From an uncultured Bacillota bacterium (GTDB lineage: Bacteria; Bacillota_A; Clostridia; Peptostreptococcales; Anaerovoracaceae): a DNA stretch of 6,498 bases. Under the pieces are notes generated by a model. The model saw nothing but the letters and a program-made list of their open reading frames with translations. It was not told the origin of the DNA and searched no databases. The stretch is from contig CAMOWO010000044.1 in assembly GCA_946628525.1 (NCBI GenBank), positions 1-6,498 on the forward strand, written 5' to 3'. Numbering within the stretch: position 1 is the stretch's first letter; every line of letters begins with the position of its first letter. This document shows positions 1-6,498 of this stretch, in pieces. The position numbers were made by a program, and so were the translations under genes.

Positions 1-526
1 CGCGGCTCTCTCCGTCGTGGATCCGCTCCAGTGCGCGTATCACACGTTTCGTATTATTGGGATGTATGGTGTCTGCCGCCTCCGGGTCTTTCTCCCTGAG
101 GATATCGTGAACCGCCTGTGGGCCCTCTTCTTCGGCCAGTTCCATGAGATGCTTTCGGTAACTCATGTCCCCCGGATCCTTTGAGAAATCCATGTCGTAG
201 AGAAGAGAATTCAGGTACAGCCCGGTGCCTCCGGAGATCACAGGGATCTTGCCGCGGGAGATCACATCACGGATGGCCTCCTTCGCAAGCCGTTGATAAT
301 CTGCTACGCTGAATGGCTCCCTCGGATCGATCATGTCGATCAGATGGTGCGGCACGCGGGAGACTTCCTCGGGGGTGGGCTTCGCACTTCCGATATCCAT
401 GTATTTATAAAGCTGCATGGAATCGCAGGAAATGATCTCCCCGCCGAATGCTTCTGCTGCGGAGATGGCGAATTTCGTCTTCCCTACTGCGGTAGGTCCT
501 GCGATAACGATGACTTTGTCCGTCAT
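1..526 (-). CDS. miaA: tRNA dimethylallyltransferase MiaA, N-terminal part (3' end off window)
   Basis: MiaA transfers a dimethylallyl group from DMAPP to N6 of A37, next to the anticodon of tRNAs that read codons starting with U, in the cytoplasm. I translated the minus strand by hand from the ATG at 526: 175 codons are present with no stop before the edge. The family usually has about 300-315 residues, so some 130-140 are missing. Visible motifs are the P-loop GPTAVGKT (residues 10-17), SCDSMQLY (33-40) with the expected catalytic Asp35, DIGSAKPT (44-51), PHHLIDMID (59-67), GGTGLYL (99-105) and HPNNTKRVIRALE (155-167). The ATG lies one base after the mutL stop and has a nearby AAGAGGG ribosome site. 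The gene follows mutL, as in many bacteria, where hfq often comes next. No damage is seen; identity is very secure. Confidence 0.96.
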   Translation of the reverse strand, partial: MTDKVIVIAGPTAVGKTKFAISAAEAFGGEIISCDSMQLYKYMDIGSAKPTPEEVSRVPHHLIDMIDPREPFSVADYQRLAKEAIRDVISRGKIPVISGGTGLYLNSLLYDMDFSKDPGDMSYRKHLMELAEEEGPQAVHDILREKDPEAADTIHPNNTKRVIRALERIHDGESR

Positions 527-527
527 A

Positions 528-2387
528 TCAAACCCTCTTGAACATTTTCTCTATTTCGTACTTCGTCATTCGGATGAATGTCGGCCTGCCGTGAGGACAG
601 GAGAATGGATTGGCGCAGGCTTTGAGCTGGTCCATAAGCGAAGTGATCTCCTCCGGTTCGAGGTGGTCGCCTCCCTTGACGGCGCTCTTGCAGGAGCGCA
701 TGATCAGCCTGTCCACGACCATTCTGTTCTTCAGATCCGGCTTCTCGCTAAACTCCTCCAGCATATCCTGAACGAAACTTTCTGCTTCCTCCATGGACAT
801 GAAGGCCGGGATCTCCCGGATCAGATAGGTGCCTCCGCCGAAGAATTCCATGGAGTAGCCTGCATTCTCCATCAAAGGCATCCAGTCCGACTCAGTGCTC
901 ACGGCTGCTGCCGATGCGCTAATGGTCAGCGGCAGCAGAAGTTGCTGTCTGTACTTCTCCACCGATTCATACTGCTCCATGAACCGCTCATAAAAGATGC
1001 GTTCGTGGGCGGCATGCTGATCGATCATGTAGAAGGAATCCCCGTCTTCTGCCAGGATATACGTATCGAATATGGATCCTCTGACAGAGAGACTTGTGAA
1101 ATCAAAAGGTCCCTTCGTGTTCTCTTCGGAGGCCCTGATCATCGCCTCCGCCTTTTCCTCCATCTCTTTGACGGAGTCTGCCTGGATCCTCATGGTATCC
1201 AGTATGGTATCGATCCCCACCTGGGAAGCGCTGTCTCGCTGCACCTTCCAGTCAGGTTTCGGTTCTCTTCTTATGGTGTTACCGGTACTTCCGGATGGCT
1301 GGGTCTGCGTCTTAGTGGCTGCAGGCGCATAGGTAAAGGTCTCCTCGCGTATCTCCGGTGTCTCCGGCTTTCGGACGTTTTCTTCTCTTACTTCAGGTAC
1401 GGAGCTTTTGCTCTCCAGCACCTTCATCACGGATTCTCTGATGAGATCGCTCACTTCGTGATCATCATCGAAGCGGATCTCTTTTTTCGTCGGATGGATG
1501 TTCACATCCAGCTTGTGGGGCGGCATGTAGAGGAACAGGAACGCCACCGGAAACCGGCCGCCGAAGAGCCTGTTGTTATACCCGGCTTCGAGAGCATCCG
1601 ACATAACTTTGCTGGAGACGATCCTGCCGTTGACGCAAAAGATCTCCTTGTTTCTCGACGGCACCGTGGCCGCCGGAGAACTGATGAATCCTTTGAGGAT
1701 GAAATCGTCTCTCTTTGTATCGATCGGGATGAGATCTTTGCCTGTATCCGCGCCGTATATGCTGATGATGTTGCTGAGGATGTTGCCGTTTCCTCTTGTA
1801 GAAAACACGCGTTTTCCGCCGTTGATCAGGGTCATCCTGATGTCGCTGTAAGACAGCGCCGCCTTGGCCAGAAGCTCGGTGATCCTCCTGGCTTCCGCAT
1901 TGTCCGATCCCAGGAATTTCTTCCTTGCCGGCACGTTATAAAAAAGGTCTCTTACGGTGATGGTGGTGCCTTCCGGGCAGCCCGTCCCCGTGTTTTCGAT
2001 GATGCTGCTGCCTTCGATGATGATCCGCCGGCCCATCTTGTCTTCGGCCCTTTTTGTGATGAGTTCGACTCTTGCCACTGCGGCGATACTGGCCAGCGCT
2101 TCCCCTCGGAATCCGAGAGTCCCGATGCTGTCCAGATCCTTTTCGCTCGTGATCTTGCTGGTGGCATGGCGAAGGAATGCCGTCGGTGCATCCTCAGCCG
2201 AGATGCCGCAGCCGTCGTCTGTCACTCTGATATACGATTTGCCGCCGTTTCTGATCTCGACGGTGATGGACGCAGCGCCCGCATCGATGGAGTTCTCCAC
2301 CAGTTCCTTGATGATGGAAACGGGCCTGTCGATCACTTCGCCGGCCGCGATCTTATCGGCGATGTGTTTTTCGAGGATCCTGATCAT
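528..2387 (-). CDS. mutL: DNA mismatch repair protein MutL with intrinsic endonuclease motif
   Basis: MutL is the ATP-driven mediator of mismatch repair. It is recruited by mismatch-bound MutS and, in bacteria without MutH, nicks the new strand itself. The 619 residues match a full-length family member. The N-terminal GHKL ATPase (about 1-325) shows KELVENSIDAGA with the expected catalytic Glu28 and Mg-binding Asn32, DDGCGI (57-62), ATSKI (75-79), GFRGEALAS (92-100) and DVNIHPTKKEIRF (294-306). A variable, charged linker runs from about 330 to 425. The C-terminal dimerisation/nuclease domain has DQHAAHERIFYE (456-467), which fits DQHA(X)2E(X)4E, plus SCKSAVK (565-571) and CPHGRP (597-602) as further metal-site motifs. 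QQLLLP (481-486) fits the QXLLXP beta-clamp motif. The ATG overlaps the mutS stop (ATGA). MIRILEKHIADKIAAGE is the normal MutL N-terminus, so the start is secure despite a distant ribosome site. Confidence 0.98.
   Translation of the reverse strand: MIRILEKHIADKIAAGEVIDRPVSIIKELVENSIDAGAASITVEIRNGGKSYIRVTDDGCGISAEDAPTAFLRHATSKITSEKDLDSIGTLGFRGEALASIAAVARVELITKRAEDKMGRRIIIEGSSIIENTGTGCPEGTTITVRDLFYNVPARKKFLGSDNAEARRITELLAKAALSYSDIRMTLINGGKRVFSTRGNGNILSNIISIYGADTGKDLIPIDTKRDDFILKGFISSPAATVPSRNKEIFCVNGRIVSSKVMSDALEAGYNNRLFGGRFPVAFLFLYMPPHKLDVNIHPTKKEIRFDDDHEVSDLIRESVMKVLESKSSVPEVREENVRKPETPEIREETFTYAPAATKTQTQPSGSTGNTIRREPKPDWKVQRDSASQVGIDTILDTMRIQADSVKEMEEKAEAMIRASEENTKGPFDFTSLSVRGSIFDTYILAEDGDSFYMIDQHAAHERIFYERFMEQYESVEKYRQQLLLPLTISASAAAVSTESDWMPLMENAGYSMEFFGGGTYLIREIPAFMSMEEAESFVQDMLEEFSEKPDLKNRMVVDRLIMRSCKSAVKGGDHLEPEEITSLMDQLKACANPFSCPHGRPTFIRMTKYEIEKMFKRV
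533..539 (-). promoter_or_regulatory. Ribosome binding site of miaA
   Basis: AAGAGGG on the minus strand ends 6 bases before the miaA ATG at 526. It lies within the last codons of mutL, so miaA translation can start on the same message just after ribosomes finish mutL. It is only a partial match to AGGAGG, but the spacing is good and supports the chosen miaA start. Confidence 0.7.
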
Positions 2388-5005
2388 AAGTATTCTTTCA
2401 ATTCCTCCAGTATGGCAAGTGCTTTTGATGGTGTGGTGTTCATGAGGTCCACGTCTCTGAGCTTCGATATGACGGGATTCGGCGCGAAATCGAAGAAGGA
2501 CATCTGCCGCTCGGTTTCATCGCTCTCAAAGAGATTCTGAGCCTCTGAAGGGGTATCCTGGATGGCAGGCATGCCGCCCTCCTCCAAAATATCCAGTCTC
2601 GCCTGTGCGTTGTCGAGAAGTTCTGCCGGTGCGCCGGCGATCTTCGCTACGTGGATGCCGTAACTTCTGCTGGCACTTCCCGGGACGATCTTGTGCAGGA
2701 ACACCACGTTGCCGTTTTCTTCAGCCACATCCACATTGAGGTTACGGATGCCTTTCACCTTGTCCTCCAGCGCCGTCATCTCGTGGTAATGGGTGGCGAA
2801 AAGCGTCCGGATCTTCCGGTCTTCTCTGGCCAGGTATTCAGCCGCCGCCCAGGCGATGGAAAGTCCGTCGTAGGTGCTGGTACCTCGTCCGATCTCGTCG
2901 AGGATCACCAGGCTCTTCTGTGTGGCGGTATTCAAAATATAGGACAGTTCGCTCATCTCCACATAGAACGTACTCTGGCCCTGGGCCAGATTGTCCGATG
3001 CGCCGATCCTGGTGAAGATCCTGTCCACGACGCCGATCCTTGCCTTCTCGCAAGGAACGAAGCATCCGATCTGCGCCATCAGCGTGATGAGGGCCGTCTG
3101 ACGCATGTAGGTGGATTTACCGGACATGTTCGGCCCGGTGATGAGGAGCATGCAGCTTTCGTCTCTGTCGATATATGTGTCGTTGCTGACGAAGATCCCA
3201 TCGGGGATCGTCTGTTCGATGACCGGGTGTCTTCCCTTCTCGATAACGATCTTATCCCCGTCATCGACGGCAGGCTTCACGTAGCCATTCTTCTCGCTGA
3301 CCTCTGCAAAGGATGCAAGCACGTCCAGTACAGAGATGGCCTTTGCCGTCCGCTGGATCTCCTCCGTATACGTCTGGAGCTTCTGCCGCAGCCTTGTGAA
3401 AAGATCGTATTCCAGATCGTTGATCCTTGTCTCGGCGTTAAGGACGAGCCGTTCCATCTCTTTGAGCTCCGGCGTGATGAAACGCTCGGCGTTCGTGAGG
3501 GTCTGCTTGCGGATGTAATCTTCCGGAACGAGATCGTAGAAGGACTTCGTCACTTCGAGATAGTAGCCGAAGACTTTGTTGAAGCCCACCTTGAGGTTCT
3601 TGATCCCCGTTCTCTCCCGCTCTTTGCCCTCGAGGGATGCGATCCACTCCTGTGCGTCCTTGATGGAATCTTTCAGCTCATCCAGTTCCTCGGAATATCC
3701 GGCCTTGATAAGGCCACCTTCCCGGATGATGAATGGAGGGTCCTCCACTATGGCTCTGTCGATGAGATCGTAGACCTGCTCCAGGGCAGATATATTGCTG
3801 TCCAGATCACGCAATAACACGGAGGATGCTCCCGCCAGCTCTCCTTTGATATCCGGGAGCACGTAGCAGGAATTCCGAAGGGCGATCATGTCTCTGCCGT
3901 TGGCGTTTCCAGTGGAGATTCGCCCCGTCAGTCGTTCGAAATCGTAGATCCTCTTCAGGGCTTCCTTCAGATCGTTTCTCATCAGGACGTTATCGAGAAG
4001 TTCCTCCACTGCATCCAGCCGTTCGCAGATGGATGCAGAATCATTGAGAGGCTCTCTCAGCCACTGCTTGAGCTTACGGGAACCCATGGCGGTATGGGTC
4101 TTGTCGAGGACGCCCAGCAGGGATCCTCTGACCGTTTTTTCGTAAAGGGTCTCCGTCAGTTCCAGATTCCGGATCGTATTTTTATCCAGGGACATGTGCT
4201 GCCCCAGGGTGTACACTTCCAATGATGAAATGTGGTCGACACTCCGCTTCTGGGTGTCGATGATATATAGAAGCAGGCTGCCCAGAGCGATCTCCTCGCA
4301 GGTGCCCTCTTCGATGCCGAGGCCCTGCAGCGCCGCCACCTTGAACTGGTTCTTGATGGTCTGTCTTATGGCCTCCGGCCTGTAGTAACTGTCATCGATG
4401 ATGTCAAAGAAGGACCCCGTAAGATCGTGCAGTTCTTCTTTGCCCAGAAGTTCGTCGCTCTGCTGGTCCATCAGCACCTCACTGGCGCCGATCCTCACCA
4501 GCTCGTTGATGAGATCGTCCCGCTGGCGTTCTCCGGCGATCAGGGTGGCACAGATCTCTCCTGTGGAGATATCGCAGTATGCGAGGCCGATACGCCCATC
4601 CTTTGCATAGACGGAAGCCAGGTAGTTGTTCTCCTTCTCTTTGAGGACGCTGCTGGAGAGCACGGTGCCGGGGGTGACGATCTGCACCACATCGCGCTTC
4701 ACAAGACCCTTTGCTTTCGCCGGATCTTCCACCTGCTCGCAGATGGCGACTTTGTATCCCTTCTCGATGAGCCTTGCCACGTAGGTGTCCGATGAGTGGA
4801 ACGGTACGCCGCACATCGGTGCCCGTTCTTCGAGCCCGCACTGCTTGCCCGTCAGGGTCAGCTCCAGTTCCTTCGAACAGAGGATGGCATCGTCGAAGAA
4901 CATCTCATAGAAATCTCCCAATCGAAAGAAAAGGATACAGTCCTTGTACTGCTCCTTTGTCTCCATATATTGCTGCATCATCGGTGAGAGTTTTGATTTG
5001 CTCAT
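2384..5005 (-). CDS. mutS: DNA mismatch repair protein MutS (MutS1)
   Basis: MutS slides on DNA, binds base mismatches and small loops, and on ATP binding recruits MutL. At 873 residues it is a full-length MutS1. The mismatch-binding domain (about 8-120) holds GDFYEMF (30-36) with the Phe32-X-Glu34 pair that stacks on the mispair. A connector (about 130-250) and the lever/clamp core (about 265-560) follow. The ATPase domain has Walker A GPNMSGKST (624-632), STFYVEMSE (678-686), Walker B ILDEIGRGTS (701-710) and the TH of FATHYHE (736-742). Near the C-terminus QMSFF (834-838) resembles the beta-clamp-binding motif of Bacillus MutS. The last 30 or so residues, including LRDVDLMNTTPSKAL, match the C-terminal tetramerisation region. 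The start MSKSKLSPMMQQYMETK is typical of the family, with a GGAG site 8 bases upstream. It lies 2 bases after tlyA and overlaps mutL by 4 bases. No inactivating change is visible. Confidence 0.99.
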   Translation of the reverse strand: MSKSKLSPMMQQYMETKEQYKDCILFFRLGDFYEMFFDDAILCSKELELTLTGKQCGLEERAPMCGVPFHSSDTYVARLIEKGYKVAICEQVEDPAKAKGLVKRDVVQIVTPGTVLSSSVLKEKENNYLASVYAKDGRIGLAYCDISTGEICATLIAGERQRDDLINELVRIGASEVLMDQQSDELLGKEELHDLTGSFFDIIDDSYYRPEAIRQTIKNQFKVAALQGLGIEEGTCEEIALGSLLLYIIDTQKRSVDHISSLEVYTLGQHMSLDKNTIRNLELTETLYEKTVRGSLLGVLDKTHTAMGSRKLKQWLREPLNDSASICERLDAVEELLDNVLMRNDLKEALKRIYDFERLTGRISTGNANGRDMIALRNSCYVLPDIKGELAGASSVLLRDLDSNISALEQVYDLIDRAIVEDPPFIIREGGLIKAGYSEELDELKDSIKDAQEWIASLEGKERERTGIKNLKVGFNKVFGYYLEVTKSFYDLVPEDYIRKQTLTNAERFITPELKEMERLVLNAETRINDLEYDLFTRLRQKLQTYTEEIQRTAKAISVLDVLASFAEVSEKNGYVKPAVDDGDKIVIEKGRHPVIEQTIPDGIFVSNDTYIDRDESCMLLITGPNMSGKSTYMRQTALITLMAQIGCFVPCEKARIGVVDRIFTRIGASDNLAQGQSTFYVEMSELSYILNTATQKSLVILDEIGRGTSTYDGLSIAWAAAEYLAREDRKIRTLFATHYHEMTALEDKVKGIRNLNVDVAEENGNVVFLHKIVPGSASRSYGIHVAKIAGAPAELLDNAQARLDILEEGGMPAIQDTPSEAQNLFESDETERQMSFFDFAPNPVISKLRDVDLMNTTPSKALAILEELKEYL
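2404..2408 (-). promoter_or_regulatory. Distant GGAGG ahead of mutL (probable coupled start)
   Basis: The only strong Shine-Dalgarno-like sequence before mutL is GGAGG, ending 16 bases before the ATG at 2387. That is longer than the usual 5-10 bases. It sits in the final codons of mutS. The TTG between it and the ATG is in the mutS frame, so it cannot be an alternative mutL start. Because the mutS stop and mutL start overlap as ATGA, I infer that ribosomes ending mutS restart on mutL, possibly helped by this site. Confidence 0.5.
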
Positions 5006-5007
5006 GT

Positions 5008-5802
5008 TTATTTCTCCAGTTCGTCGTGTGATGCAGCCACCACTGCATCCACATCAGGATCTGTTTCAGATGCGTTCTTCGTCAAATACAAAAGGTACTC
5101 GATGTTTCCCTTCGTGCCGGTCACAGGCGAATACGTGAGTCCTTCCGGGTAGAGACCAGAATCCTTTGCGTAGGAAATGACGTTGCGGATCACTTCCCGG
5201 TGCACGGCAGGGTCTCTGACGATGCCCTTCTTGCCCACCTGGTTTCGTCCTGCTTCGAACTGCGGCTTCACGAGGCACACCAGCCTTCCCTCCTCGGAGA
5301 GAAGCTGCGTAGCCACCGGGAACACGAGTTTGAGGGATATGAAGGAGACGTCGATGCTGATGAAGTCCACGTCTCTTCCGATGGTGTCCACGTCAAGATA
5401 ACGAACGTTGCACTTCTCCATGTTCACCACACGTTCGTCGTTTCTAAGTTTCCAGTCCAGCTGGCCGTATCCCACATCGATGCAGAACACCTGGCGGGCG
5501 CCCTTCGTGAGCATGCAGTCGGTGAAGCCGCCTGTGGATGCTCCGATGTCCACGCACTTTGCGCCATCCAGCGAGAAGCCGAATTCTTCGATGGCTTTCT
5601 CAAGTTTGAGGCCGCCTCGGCTCACATAGGGACACAGGTCCTCCTTGATGGTGATCACGGCATCTTCGCTTACGGAAGTACCCGGTTTATCGGTGAGCAT
5701 GCCGTCCACGTAGATGAGTCCGGCCATGATGGATGCGCGGGCTTTTTCCCTGGAGGGAAACATATTCTTTTCTGTCAGTATGACATCGAGTCGTTTTTTC
5801 AA
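5008..5802 (-). CDS. tlyA: TlyA family rRNA (cytidine-2'-O)-methyltransferase, TTG start
   Basis: TlyA proteins use S-adenosylmethionine to 2'-O-methylate cytidines in rRNA (C1409 of 16S and/or C1920 of 23S, E. coli numbering); loss in mycobacteria gives capreomycin resistance. The 264 residues begin with an S4 RNA-binding domain (about 3-60; KKRLDVILTEKNMFPSREKA and LIYVDG). The FtsJ/RrmJ-like methyltransferase follows: YVSRGGLKLEKA (59-70), SAM loop VDIGASTGGFTD (84-95), ISIDVSFISL (148-157), LVKPQFEAG (177-185) and GTKGNIEYLLYL (229-240). These supply Lys, Asp151, Lys179 and Glu235, as expected for the K-D-K-E catalytic set. The start is TTG at 5802, chosen because the S4 domain begins at once and AAAGGAG lies 4 bases upstream. 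The TTG overlaps the dxs TGA. Many databases label this family 'haemolysin A'; the motifs support RNA methylation instead. Whether it modifies one or both sites cannot be told from sequence alone. Confidence 0.95.
   Translation of the reverse strand: MKKRLDVILTEKNMFPSREKARASIMAGLIYVDGMLTDKPGTSVSEDAVITIKEDLCPYVSRGGLKLEKAIEEFGFSLDGAKCVDIGASTGGFTDCMLTKGARQVFCIDVGYGQLDWKLRNDERVVNMEKCNVRYLDVDTIGRDVDFISIDVSFISLKLVFPVATQLLSEEGRLVCLVKPQFEAGRNQVGKKGIVRDPAVHREVIRNVISYAKDSGLYPEGLTYSPVTGTKGNIEYLLYLTKNASETDPDVDAVVAASHDELEK
5012..5018 (-). promoter_or_regulatory. Ribosome binding site of mutS
   Basis: TGGAGAA on the minus strand, with its GGAG core (5014-5017) 8 bases before the mutS ATG at 5005. It lies in the last two codons of tlyA, so mutS is read from the tlyA message with its own well-placed ribosome site. 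It fixes the mutS start, and no separate promoter fits in the 2-base gap. Confidence 0.8.
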
Positions 5803-6498
5803 AGTTCTCCTTTGATCCTTTCTGCGATGGACTCTTCGTCGAGTCCGTATCTCTTCCTGAGCTGGCTCACGCTACCGTGTTCGATGAACTTGTCCGGCCA
5901 GCCTATATTGATGATCCTGATGTCTTCGTTCTTCAGGATACTGTTTATGTGTTCTCCCATTCCGCCGGAAAGAACGTTGTCCTCCAGCGTGATCAGAAGG
6001 TCGTAATCTGATGCAGCCCGGCGGAGCATCCCTTCGTCGAGAGGCTTCAGGCATCTGGCGTTGATGACGCCGGCGTCTATGTCCTGCTCTTTGAGGATCT
6101 CCGATGCGGCAAGGGCGGTCTCCACCATGGAGCCTGCGGCCCAGATGACGCAGTCCTTGCCCTCCGTCAGGACTTCCGAGGTGAGATCGTCAAAAGGTTC
6201 ATCGTTGATCTCTGCCGCCTGCCCTCTCGGGTAGCGGATGGCGCACGGTCCTTCTGCCTTCTCCGCGTATTCCAGCATCCTGCAAAGTTCCTGCCCGTCC
6301 TTCGGCGCGAGAATGGTCATCCCAGGCATGGACGAAAGGTAGCTGATGTCGAAGATGCCCTGGTGCGTCTCCCCGTCGGCGCCCACCACACCGGCTCTGT
6401 CGATGCAAAGAACTACCGGCAGTTTCTGAAGCGCGATGTCCTCGATGATCTGGTCGTAGGCGCGCTGAAGGAATGTGGAGTAGATGGCCACGAACGGC
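5799..6498 (-). CDS. dxs: 1-deoxy-D-xylulose-5-phosphate synthase, C-terminal part (5' end off window)
   Basis: DXS condenses pyruvate with glyceraldehyde 3-phosphate, using thiamine diphosphate, to make DXP. This is the first step of the MEP pathway to IPP and DMAPP and also feeds thiamine and pyridoxal synthesis. About 233 codons are present of a usual 620 or so; the N-terminal thiamine-binding domain is outside. Numbering from the first whole codon in the window, residues 1-18 (PFVAIYSTFLQRAYDQ...) and DRAGVVGADGETHQG (33-47) belong to the pyrimidine-binding transketolase domain, and AIRYPRG (86-92) closes it. The C-terminal domain shows NARCLKPLD (146-154), TLEDNVLSGGMGEHI (170-184) and NIGWPDKFIEHGS (197-209). 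A GTG at 6491 could look like a start, but the reading frame continues upstream with conserved residues, so it is an internal valine. The TGA at 5801-5799 overlaps the tlyA TTG. Confidence 0.97.
   Translation of the reverse strand, partial: PFVAIYSTFLQRAYDQIIEDIALQKLPVVLCIDRAGVVGADGETHQGIFDISYLSSMPGMTILAPKDGQELCRMLEYAEKAEGPCAIRYPRGQAAEINDEPFDDLTSEVLTEGKDCVIWAAGSMVETALAASEILKEQDIDAGVINARCLKPLDEGMLRRAASDYDLLITLEDNVLSGGMGEHINSILKNEDIRIINIGWPDKFIEHGSVSQLRKRYGLDEESIAERIKGEL
5807..5813 (-). promoter_or_regulatory. Ribosome binding site of tlyA
   Basis: AAAGGAG on the minus strand ends 4 bases before the TTG codon at 5802-5800. The site lies in the last codons of dxs. It is the main evidence that TTG is the real tlyA start, because no ATG or GTG is as well placed and the S4 domain would be cut by a start further in. 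Confidence 0.75.

Larger units (their letters stand above)
1..6498 (-). other. Polycistronic unit dxs-tlyA-mutS-mutL-miaA
   Basis: Five genes in one direction with junctions of -4, +2, -4 and +1 bases leave no room for an intergenic promoter or terminator, so I infer a single transcription unit entering from the right edge and leaving at the left edge. Its promoter must lie upstream of dxs, outside the window, unless an internal one is hidden in coding sequence. The functions are isoprenoid precursor supply, rRNA methylation, mismatch repair (two genes) and tRNA prenylation. Confidence 0.8.

Noticed and set aside
417..2540. A 707-codon plus-strand open frame opposite mutL
   Set aside because: It is codon-aligned antisense to a clear, full-length MutL. 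Its translation is rich in His, Arg and Cys, with no recognisable domain and no evident ribosome site, and it is explained by codon avoidance in mutL.
2651..3817. A 388-codon plus-strand open frame opposite mutS
   Set aside because: It is in the same codon-aligned register opposite mutS, with no family motif; mutS is intact across it.
5008..5802. Haemolysin / pore-forming toxin reading of TlyA
   Set aside because: This is an old database label. The S4 domain, SAM-binding loop and K-D-K-E residues indicate an rRNA methyltransferase, and there is no signal peptide or membrane segment.
5200..6006. A 268-codon plus-strand open frame opposite tlyA and dxs
   Set aside because: It is in codon-aligned register with tlyA, crosses the dxs/tlyA junction, and has no recognisable motif. 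Both minus-strand genes are clearly real.
5799..6491. dxs starting at the GTG at 6491 as a 230-residue protein
   Set aside because: The codons before the GTG continue a conserved DXS motif (PFVAIYSTF), and the DXS N-terminal domain must lie upstream; this is an internal valine in a gene cut by the window edge.
1..6498. Promoters, rho-independent terminators, RNA genes, mobile elements or a novel defence or metabolic system
   Set aside because: The window is coding almost to the last base with junctions of 1-4 bases. No hairpin followed by a T run, no repeat array, no transposase and no tRNA-like sequence was seen, and all five genes belong to well-known families.

Overview
The window is a solid block of five housekeeping genes, all on the minus strand. 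In transcription order (right to left) they are dxs (3' part only), tlyA, mutS, mutL and miaA (5' part only). Every base lies inside a gene or in a 1-2 base junction: dxs/tlyA overlap by 4 bases, tlyA/mutS are 2 bases apart, mutS/mutL overlap by 4 bases, and mutL/miaA are 1 base apart. No RNA gene, mobile element, CRISPR array, inverted-repeat terminator or stand-alone promoter was seen. Both outer genes run off the window edges.

The organism is most likely a Gram-positive anaerobe of the Bacillota, class Clostridia, with moderately high GC (a little over half, judged by eye). Three things point there: dxs next to tlyA and mutS-mutL-miaA are both typical clostridial/bacillar clusters; strong GGAG-type ribosome sites precede most starts; and MutL carries the endonuclease motif found in bacteria that lack MutH. 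In many Clostridia, genes such as nadK, argR and recN follow tlyA, and mutS lies elsewhere. Here tlyA is joined directly to mutS. I cannot name the genus.

Layout: 5799-6498 is the C-terminal 38% or so of DXS (isoprenoid precursor synthesis). 5008-5802 is TlyA, an S4-domain rRNA 2'-O-methyltransferase with a TTG start. 2384-5005 is full-length MutS (873 aa) and 528-2387 is full-length MutL (619 aa); together they detect mismatches and nick the DNA strand, and both carry likely beta-clamp-binding motifs. 1-526 is the N-terminal 175 residues of MiaA, the tRNA A37 dimethylallyltransferase. DXS opens the pathway that leads to dimethylallyl diphosphate, which MiaA uses, so the operon contains both an early supplier and a consumer of the same metabolite. 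TlyA and MiaA both modify translation RNAs.

I found no undescribed system here. The observations most worth checking are a roughly three-fold excess of GATC sites by hand count, the tlyA-mutS junction, and the apparent dependence of mutL translation on mutS.
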